From NCBI RefSeq assembly GCF_024756275.1, contig NZ_JANUGQ010000011.1, forward strand, positions 124,001 through 188,000: DNA of 64,000 nucleotides, in the 5' to 3' direction. The translations under genes and the position numbers were made by a program. Each line of letters starts with the position of its first letter. The stretch's first letter is position 1. The notes beneath the pieces are model-generated. The model ran no database searches. It was not told where the DNA came from and saw only the letters and a list, made by a program, of their open reading frames with translations. Source of the DNA: Streptomyces pyxinae (GTDB lineage Bacteria; Actinomycetota; Actinomycetes; Streptomycetales; Streptomycetaceae). Shown one piece after another: positions 59,364 through 64,000 of this stretch.

Positions 59364-59396
59364 CGTACGCCCGGCTCACGCGCGGCCGGGCGTACG
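59364..59396. terminator. hairpin terminator
   Basis: CGTACGCCCGGC, a 9-base loop, and GCCGGGCGTACG form a perfect 12-base-pair stem between the convergent flavoprotein and deazaflavin-reductase genes. Confidence 0.85.
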
Positions 59397-59423
59397 TGCC
59401 TCCCGGTGTCATCGGCCCCCGGC

Positions 59424-59906
59424 TCATTCCCCCGAGGTGATCCGGAAGACCGGGTGACGGTCCGCCACCGCCCGCAGCTCCTCGTCCGAGGAGTCCGGGC
59501 CCACGCCCGGGAAGAACAGTCCCACCTCCGCCTTCCAGCGCCGGAGGTAGGCGCGCAGCACGGCGGGCTTCTCGTCGTCCGGCAGCTCCTCGACGGTGAA
59601 CGTCTCCGCCCGCTTGCCGAGCAGCAGTTGCCCGCCCCCGGCCGCCCGCATGTTGCGGGTCCACTGGACGTGGCCGCGCGGGGCGACCAGATAGCGGGTC
59701 CCGTCCAGGGTGAGCACATTGACCGGCGTACGGCGCCACTCACCGCTCCTGCGGCCGCGCACCGCCAGGATCCGGGAGCCCCAGACGCTGATTCCGCGCC
59801 GGGTCAGCCAGGCGACGAACCGGTTGACCACCCGGACGGTGAACCAGCCGGGCGGTACGACATGGGCGGCGGTGGATGCGGCGGGAGCGACGGGAGTTGC
59901 GGGCAT
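59424..59906 (-). CDS. deazaflavin (F420)-dependent nitroreductase-family protein
   Basis: A 160-residue split-barrel protein of the DDN/nitroreductase family. SRILAVRGRRSGEWRRTPVNVL and GTRYLVAPRGHVQWTRNMRAAGGG are the characteristic F420-contact stretches, and AVADRHPVFRI closes the fold. It uses the deazaflavin F420H2 to reduce quinones or nitro compounds. The ATG at 59906 has ggagg six bases upstream. It diverges from a TetR gene with two palindromic operators between them, so it is probably repressed by that regulator. Confidence 0.9.
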   Translation of the reverse strand: MPATPVAPAASTAAHVVPPGWFTVRVVNRFVAWLTRRGISVWGSRILAVRGRRSGEWRRTPVNVLTLDGTRYLVAPRGHVQWTRNMRAAGGGQLLLGKRAETFTVEELPDDEKPAVLRAYLRRWKAEVGLFFPGVGPDSSDEELRAVADRHPVFRITSGE

Positions 59907-60034
59907 GACCGGCCTCCAGGGCGGGGACGCGACGGGCGGGGACGGGACGGACAGGGGTGGGACGGGGACGGCGCGGGCGGCCGATGGCGTGCCGGAGCGA
60001 CGGCCACTGGCATCACCCACCGCCGGAACACACC

Positions 60035-60103
60035 GAGAGCACTGCTCTCTCTCCGGGTTCAGTCTGCCCCGTTCCGCCCCGCCCGCGCAAGAGCACTGCT
60101 CTC
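60035..60103. promoter_or_regulatory. paired TetR operators GAGAGCAcTGCTCTC
   Basis: Two copies of the 15-base palindrome at 60035-60049 and 60089-60103 (the second has A for the first G), centred 54 bases apart. A half-site CACTGCTC occurs at 60113-60120. The array lies between the divergent deazaflavin-reductase and TetR genes. Confidence 0.8.
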
Positions 60104-60141
60104 ATTTCGGTTCACTGCTCCGTCGATGGCAGACTGCGGCC

Positions 60142-60834
60142 ATGGAGAAAATCCGGGGAGCCCGGGCCCGTGCCCGGGACGAGGTCACCGCCGCCATCAA
60201 GGACGAGGCGCGGAGGCAGCTGGCCGCCGAGGGCGCCGCCAAGCTGTCGCTGCGGGCCGTGGCGCGGGAGCTCGGGATGGTGTCGTCCGCTCTCTATCGC
60301 TACTTCCCCAGCCGGGACGAGCTGCTCACCGCGCTCATCGTGGACGCCTACAACGCGCTGGGCGCCGCCGCCGAGGCCGCCCTCGCCGCGCCGGCGGCCG
60401 AAGGCGGGGACCATCTGGCGCGCTGGACCGGCGTCTGCCGGGCGGTGCGCGCCTGGGCGGTGGCCCATCCGCACGAGTACGCCCTGCTCTACGGCTCACC
60501 CGTGCCCGGCTATCACGCGCCCCGGGACACCGTGGGTCCCGCCTCTCGCGTGGGACTCGCCCTGGTCGGTGTCGTCCGCGCCGCCCACGACGACGGCAGC
60601 GCGCGGCCCTGCCCCGAGCCGCCCGGTGAACTCCGGGACGAGGCGCGGCGGATCGCCGCCGAGCTGGCTCCCGGTCTGCCGCCCGGATCGGCGCTGGTCC
60701 TGCTGCGGACGTGGTCGCAGCTGTTCGGACTGATCTCGTTCGAGGTGTTCGGCCAGTTCGACCGGATCGTGACGGAGCGGGAGGCGTTCTTCGCCGAGGC
60801 GGCCGCACGGCTGGGCCGGGAGGCCGGGCTGTGA
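60142..60834 (+). CDS. TetR-family transcriptional regulator
   Basis: A 230-residue repressor. The helix-turn-helix is KLSLRAVARELGMVSSALYRYFPSRDELLTALI. The C-terminal domain has the TetR_C-type WTGVCRAVRAWAVAHPHEYALLYGSPVPGYHAP, seen in a subgroup that often controls F420 or redox genes. It is divergent from the deazaflavin-dependent reductase and has two palindromes upstream. ATG at 60142 is in frame; the ribosome binding site is weak. Nearby MFS transporter on the other strand could also be its target. Confidence 0.92.
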   Translation: MEKIRGARARARDEVTAAIKDEARRQLAAEGAAKLSLRAVARELGMVSSALYRYFPSRDELLTALIVDAYNALGAAAEAALAAPAAEGGDHLARWTGVCRAVRAWAVAHPHEYALLYGSPVPGYHAPRDTVGPASRVGLALVGVVRAAHDDGSARPCPEPPGELRDEARRIAAELAPGLPPGSALVLLRTWSQLFGLISFEVFGQFDRIVTEREAFFAEAAARLGREAGL

Positions 60835-60877
60835 CCGGCCCCGGGCCCTCGCCGCCCCGCTGAACCGGCCCCCTTTC

Positions 60878-62113
60878 TCAGCCCTGCCCGGCCGTCGCCG
60901 TGGCGCCCCGGGTGGTCCAGCCGATCAGCGCGGCGACCCCGGCCAGCGCGGCGACGGTGGTCAGCGCCAGCGGCAGCGAGAACCACTCCGCGAGAAAGCC
61001 GATGACCGGCGGGCCCAGCAGCATGCCGCCGTAGCCCAGGGTGGAGGCCGCCGCCACCCCGCCGGGCCCGGCCAGCGCGCCCGCCCGGGCGATGGCGACC
61101 GGGAAGATGTTGGCCAGCCCCAGACCGGTGACGGCGAAGCCCAGCAGGGCGAGCCAGACGGCCGGGGCGAGGGAGCCCAGCAGCATCCCCGCCATGGCGG
61201 TCGCCCCGCCCGCGACCAGGGTGCGGGTCTGGCCCAGCCGCTCCAGGAGCGCGGTGCCGGAGAGCCGCCCGGCGGTCATCGCCAGCGCGAAGACCGCGTA
61301 GCCGGTGGCCGCGACGCCCGGCCGGGCGGCCAGGTCCTGGCTCAGGTGCAGCGCGCCCCAGTCGGCCAGCGCGCCTTCGCCGTACGCGGTGCAGAGCGCG
61401 ATCACCCCGAAGACCGCCACCAGCCGCCGCGCCCGGCGGGTCGCCCTGGCGGGCCCGCGCGCGTCCCCGGCCGGCCGGGTCTCCGGCGCGGTGGGAGCCG
61501 GGTGGCGGAGCAGTACGGGCCCGGCGAGGCCGGTCAGCACCAGCCCGGCGGCGGTGAGCCCGAGCAGGTGGACGGTGGGGGAGAGGCTGCCCGCGACCAG
61601 CCCGCCGAGCCCGGCGCCGAGCATGCCGCCGAGGCTGAACGCCGCGTGGAAGCCGGGCATCACCGGCCGCCGGAGCGCCGCCACCAGATCGACGGCGGCG
61701 CTGTTCATGGCGACGTTGATGCCCCCGTACGCCGCGCCGAAGAGCAGCAGGACGAGGCCGAGCGCGAGCGCCGAGTGGGTCAGCGGCGGCAGCGCGATGC
61801 TCAGGCTGAGCAGCAGCCCGGCGGCGACGGTGACCGGATGGCTGCCGAACCGGCGGCAGAGCCGCCCGGTGAGCGTCATGGTCACCACGGCGCCGGCCGA
61901 CACCCCGAGCAGCGCGAGCCCGAGGTCCCCGGCGGAGGCGCCGGTCTGCTGCTTGATGGCGGGGATGCGTACCACCCAGCCGGCGAACAGGAACCCGTCG
62001 AGGGCGAAGAAGAGCGTCAGCGCGGTACGGAGGCGGGCGAGGGGGTCGGGCGCGGGCGGACCGCCGAGAGCGCTTCCGAGCGGCGCCGCCTCCACTTTGT
62101 TCATCTTCGGCAC
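60878..62113 (-). CDS. MFS transporter
   Basis: A 411-residue 12-helix protein of the major facilitator superfamily. LTLFFALDGFLFAGWVVRIPAIKQQ is helix 1 with the loop seen in sugar/drug efflux MFS proteins, TGRLCRRFGSHPVTVAAG is the helix 2-3 motif, and TAGRLSGTALLERLGQTRTLVAG the second-half counterpart. The substrate is unknown. The GTG at 62113 is favoured over ATG 62104 because a strong promoter places the RNA start exactly there. There is no ribosome binding site, so it is probably leaderless. Convergent with the TetR gene (43 bases between). Confidence 0.88.
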   Translation of the reverse strand: MPKMNKVEAAPLGSALGGPPAPDPLARLRTALTLFFALDGFLFAGWVVRIPAIKQQTGASAGDLGLALLGVSAGAVVTMTLTGRLCRRFGSHPVTVAAGLLLSLSIALPPLTHSALALGLVLLLFGAAYGGINVAMNSAAVDLVAALRRPVMPGFHAAFSLGGMLGAGLGGLVAGSLSPTVHLLGLTAAGLVLTGLAGPVLLRHPAPTAPETRPAGDARGPARATRRARRLVAVFGVIALCTAYGEGALADWGALHLSQDLAARPGVAATGYAVFALAMTAGRLSGTALLERLGQTRTLVAGGATAMAGMLLGSLAPAVWLALLGFAVTGLGLANIFPVAIARAGALAGPGGVAAASTLGYGGMLLGPPVIGFLAEWFSLPLALTTVAALAGVAALIGWTTRGATATAGQG

Positions 62114-62119
62114 AAAGTC

Positions 62120-62148
62120 AGCATAGGGACGGCCCTCACCGCCATCAA
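62120..62148 (-). promoter_or_regulatory. promoter of the MFS gene, leaderless
   Basis: On the minus strand TTGATG (62143-62148), a 17-base spacer, and TATGCT (62120-62125). The GTG start begins seven bases after the -10, at the expected transcription start. Confidence 0.65.
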
Positions 62149-62236
62149 CCCCTTACCGCCGCCCCGGACGCGCCGACGGGTGGTGCTCCTGGCCCGTACG
62201 GGCCACGGAGGCACCACCCGCCCCTTCCCGCCTCGT

Positions 62237-62887
62237 TCAGGAGCCCTCCCGGACCTCCTCCGCGATGTCCTTGTCCAGCGCCGCCCGTACCAACGCGGCG
62301 GCGAAAGCCGGGAGTTCGTCCTTCTCCACCAGCCCGGCCAGCTTCTCGCCGTCCTTCGGGAGCCCCAGCTTCTCCGCCCCGTCCAGCGCCTTCCCGTCCA
62401 GCCGGGGCGCGGCCTCCTTCCATACCCCCTGCACCTCGCGCAGAAAGATGTCCGCCCCGGCCGGTCCGATCCCGGGCACCTCCTGGAGCAGCCGGGCAAT
62501 GGCCTCCGGGTCGCCGTCCGCCTTCTCCCGCAGCCGCCGCAGATCGCCCCCGTACCGGTCGATCACCAGCTCCGCGCCGTCCCCGAGCTGGGTGGCGGTC
62601 CGCTCGTCGTAGCGGCGGTACCCGCCCTCCCCGAGCGCGTCCACCCGCTGCTGCCAGGTGGCGTCCCGCATCTTCTTCGGGCTGCGCATCCCCGCGCCGA
62701 ACAGCGCCCGCGCCGCCGCCACCGCCACGCTCGCCCGGATCCTGGCGCTGAGCAGCAAGGACAGCACCAGCAGTTCGTAGAGCGGCTGCGGGGTGTCCTT
62801 CAACCGGATCCCGGCCTCCTCCGCGTACGTCTTCCCGTGCTCGTCCAGCAGGGTGCGTACCGTCTCCTTGTCACCGGCGCGTGCCAT
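62237..62887 (-). CDS. HhH-GPD/endonuclease-III-like protein
   Basis: A 216-residue protein. An all-alpha N-terminal part (LYELLVLSLLLSARIRASVAVAAARALF) and the helix-hairpin-helix VPGIGPAGADIFLREVQGVW match the endonuclease III / A-G glycosylase fold. The conserved catalytic Lys/Asp are not obvious, and the iron-sulphur Cys cluster is absent, as in shorter actinobacterial relatives. It is probably a DNA-binding or base-excision-type protein with uncertain activity. ATG at 62887 has ggaggg five bases upstream. It is on the same strand as the MFS gene, which has its own promoter. Confidence 0.8.
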   Translation of the reverse strand: MARAGDKETVRTLLDEHGKTYAEEAGIRLKDTPQPLYELLVLSLLLSARIRASVAVAAARALFGAGMRSPKKMRDATWQQRVDALGEGGYRRYDERTATQLGDGAELVIDRYGGDLRRLREKADGDPEAIARLLQEVPGIGPAGADIFLREVQGVWKEAAPRLDGKALDGAEKLGLPKDGEKLAGLVEKDELPAFAAALVRAALDKDIAEEVREGS

Positions 62888-62950
62888 GGACCCTCCGTGC
62901 TGTCGTCCCGTCCACCGGCTCCCGCAGTACCCTCCGCCCCCCACCCGAAA

Positions 62951-62983
62951 CCCCCGCCACCCCGGACGGGGGAGTGACGGGGG
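62951..62983 (-). terminator. terminator of the distal DUF397 gene
   Basis: CCCCCG and CGGGGG arms with further CAC/GTG pairing across one mismatch flank a GC loop, 20 bases after the stop. Confidence 0.65.
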
Positions 62984-63002
62984 CTTCGGCGTCACGCGTC
63001 GT

Positions 63003-63209
63003 TCAGCGACGGACCATCCCGACGAAGGCCGCCCAGGCACCGGCGGCCACGGCCAGTGTCGGACCGGCCGCGACCTTGCTGTCCCGTACGGGGACGAGCC
63101 CGGTGGTGGCGGCCGAGCGCGGCGCCCACTCGACGCAGTTGCCGCCTTCTGGGCCGCTGTAGCTGGACTTGACCCATCCAGTGCGAGACACGAGCAGTGC
63201 GTCGCTCAT
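63003..63209 (-). CDS. DUF397-domain protein (distal copy)
   Basis: A 68-residue protein. The DUF397 domain reads WVKSSYSGPEGGNCVEWA, then VPVRDSKVAAGPTLAVAAGAWAAFVGMV. These small proteins usually sit next to XRE/DUF5753 regulators and often function with them as a signalling pair. The ATG at 63209 follows an aagggg-type site. It is a paralogue of the upstream DUF397 gene; the duplicated unit includes the terminator. 195 bases separate it from the other copy. Confidence 0.9.
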   Translation of the reverse strand: MSDALLVSRTGWVKSSYSGPEGGNCVEWAPRSAATTGLVPVRDSKVAAGPTLAVAAGAWAAFVGMVRR

Positions 63210-63357
63210 TTCAGTATCCCCTTCTCTCCCCAAGTAGGGCCGAGAGCAGTCGACTTGATGGCGTTGTGTCCGGGAACACATGGTAGATCCAGACGACTGT
63301 CCGGGCCCACCTGCGGGACAACGACGGGTGCCTTGCGCTGCTGTCCAGCATGACGGA

Positions 63358-63391
63358 GCCCCCGTCTCTCCGGGAGTGGAGTGACGGGGGC
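63358..63391 (-). terminator. hairpin terminator between the two DUF397 genes
   Basis: GCCCCCGTC and GACGGGGGC form a perfect 9-base-pair stem, very like the terminator after the distal copy. The remaining sequence up to the distal gene start carries no supported gene. Confidence 0.75.
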
Positions 63392-63404
63392 CGGCGGGTG
63401 CGAC

Positions 63405-63602
63405 TCAGCTGCGGACCATGCCGACGAAGGCTGTCCAGGCGTCGGTGGACATGGCCAGTGCCGGACCGGCCGGGACCTTGCTGTCGCGGACAGGAACAAG
63501 GCCGGTGAGGTTCGCGTGAGTCGGCGCCCACTCGATGCACTGGCCCTCGCCACCGCTGTATGTGCTCTTGACCCATTCGACGGTGCCGGGCGCGTTGCTC
63601 AT
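63405..63602 (-). CDS. DUF397-domain protein (proximal copy)
   Basis: A 65-residue protein with WVKSTYSGGEGQCIEWA and VPVRDSKVPAGPALAMSTDAW, the DUF397 pattern. Its ATG overlaps the XRE/DUF5753 stop by four bases (ATGA), so translation is coupled. The pair is one of the commonest small gene modules in Streptomyces and is thought to be a regulatory couple. The downstream paralogue at 63003-63209 shares most of its sequence. Confidence 0.93.
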   Translation of the reverse strand: MSNAPGTVEWVKSTYSGGEGQCIEWAPTHANLTGLVPVRDSKVPAGPALAMSTDAWTAFVGMVRS

Positions 63603-64000
63603 CTCTGGTGCTCCTCCATAATCTCGCCCATCAGAATCAGCGACTCGTCCTCGGACAGCGCCGCCATGCGTAGACGGTCGAACATGGCGACCGCCGTATG
63701 CACAACGGTACTGGTGTGGTCCACCTGCCCGCCGTGGGTGGGTGTTTCGCTGTAGACCGCTTGCGGTCTGCCTTCTGCTGAAAGCAGCGTGAACGGCAGG
63801 TGGCTGGGGGCGGCACCGGCCTTGTGCGGTAGCACCTGCAGTGTGATGTGCGGAGACCGTGTGGCCGTCATGAGGTGTTCGAGCTGGGCGGCCATGACAG
63901 CCTTGCCGCCGACTTGGGTTCGTAGGACGGCCTCATGAATGACGACCCACAGGAGCGGCGGATTCTCGCGGTCCAGCACCGATTGCCGACGCATGCGAAG
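63599..64000 (-). CDS. XRE/DUF5753-domain regulator, 5' truncated by the window
   Basis: The C-terminal 133 residues of a helix-turn-helix regulator whose N-terminus lies beyond the right edge. The DUF5753 ligand-binding region shows LRMRRQSVLDRENPP, LWVVIHEAVLR, LMTATRSPHITLQVLP and SETPTHGGQVDHT. The HTH is not in the window. It precedes a DUF397 gene with a 4-base overlap. Such regulators often act in development or antibiotic control together with their DUF397 partner. Confidence 0.92.
   Translation of the reverse strand, partial: LRMRRQSVLDRENPPLLWVVIHEAVLRTQVGGKAVMAAQLEHLMTATRSPHITLQVLPHKAGAAPSHLPFTLLSAEGRPQAVYSETPTHGGQVDHTSTVVHTAVAMFDRLRMAALSEDESLILMGEIMEEHQR

Noticed and set aside
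63206..63576. Small minus-strand frames between the two DUF397 genes
   Set aside because: They overlap the terminator and a frame-shifted reading of the DUF397 gene; no independent support.

Overview
The window is chromosomal DNA of a high-GC actinomycete, most likely Streptomyces or a close relative. Supporting signs are very high GC, GTG starts, purine-rich ribosome binding sites, many 4-base ATGA/GTGA gene overlaps, and families typical of the genus (DUF397/DUF5753 pairs, DUF6421, DUF6986, FUSC, M64 peptidase, LVIVD repeat protein, Lsr-type XRE-TPR regulators). No rRNA, tRNA, CRISPR array, insertion sequence, integrase or phage gene was seen. The right edge cuts an XRE/DUF5753 regulator.

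Layout. 0-3.4 kb: a DUF6271-like protein and an asparagine-synthetase-like enzyme. 3.5-6.4 kb: a CHASE3 histidine kinase divergent from a response regulator carrying an unusual N-terminal extension. 6.5-13.2 kb: VOC protein, secreted M64 peptidase, XRE-TPR regulator, Lrp/AsnC regulator, FUSC membrane protein. 13.2-19.4 kb: a lactonase-like beta-propeller behind a DasR-type site, a CbiX-like chelatase, a BadF-type kinase coupled to uracil-DNA glycosylase, and a BNR-repeat protein. 19.6-24.6 kb: old yellow enzyme divergent from ArsR, DUF305 lipoprotein divergent from LVIVD protein, TetR. 24.8-31.4 kb: PAP2 phosphatase, M56 peptidase, DUF5134 protein, GNAT, Clp ATPase. 31.9-35.2 kb: tightly coupled DUF6421-SDR-threonine aldolase operon. 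35.4-37.2 kb: HEAT protein plus MerR-HEAT regulator behind a MerR-type promoter. 37.7-44.6 kb: secreted protein, PlsC acyltransferase, thioredoxin, flavin reductase, etfBA, DUF6986 lyase. 45.3-50.0 kb: LacI/ROK divergent pair with a perfect operator, P-loop/Nudix fusion, MBL hydrolase with a decayed partial copy of itself. 50.2-55.0 kb: a secreted CdtB-like nuclease/SGNH/VCBS-propeller protein coupled to a second VCBS protein, a Trypco1-like fragment and a small secreted protein. 55.4-62.9 kb: M20 dipeptidase, solo TOPRIM protein, geranylgeranyl-reductase-family flavoprotein, deazaflavin reductase divergent from TetR, MFS transporter, HhH DNA-repair-like protein. 63.0-64.0 kb: duplicated DUF397 genes and the XRE partner.

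The most unusual content is the predicted exported protein at 50171-52603. Its N-terminal domain keeps the full catalytic set expected of cytolethal distending toxin B nucleases, followed by an SGNH esterase domain and a calcium-binding-type VCBS propeller. It is translationally coupled to a second secreted VCBS protein. Other points are the MerR/HEAT pair with its long-spacer promoter, coding minisatellites in two enzymes (a lactonase and a flavin reductase), a P-loop/Nudix fusion, several intact-looking operators, and two candidate leaderless transcripts.
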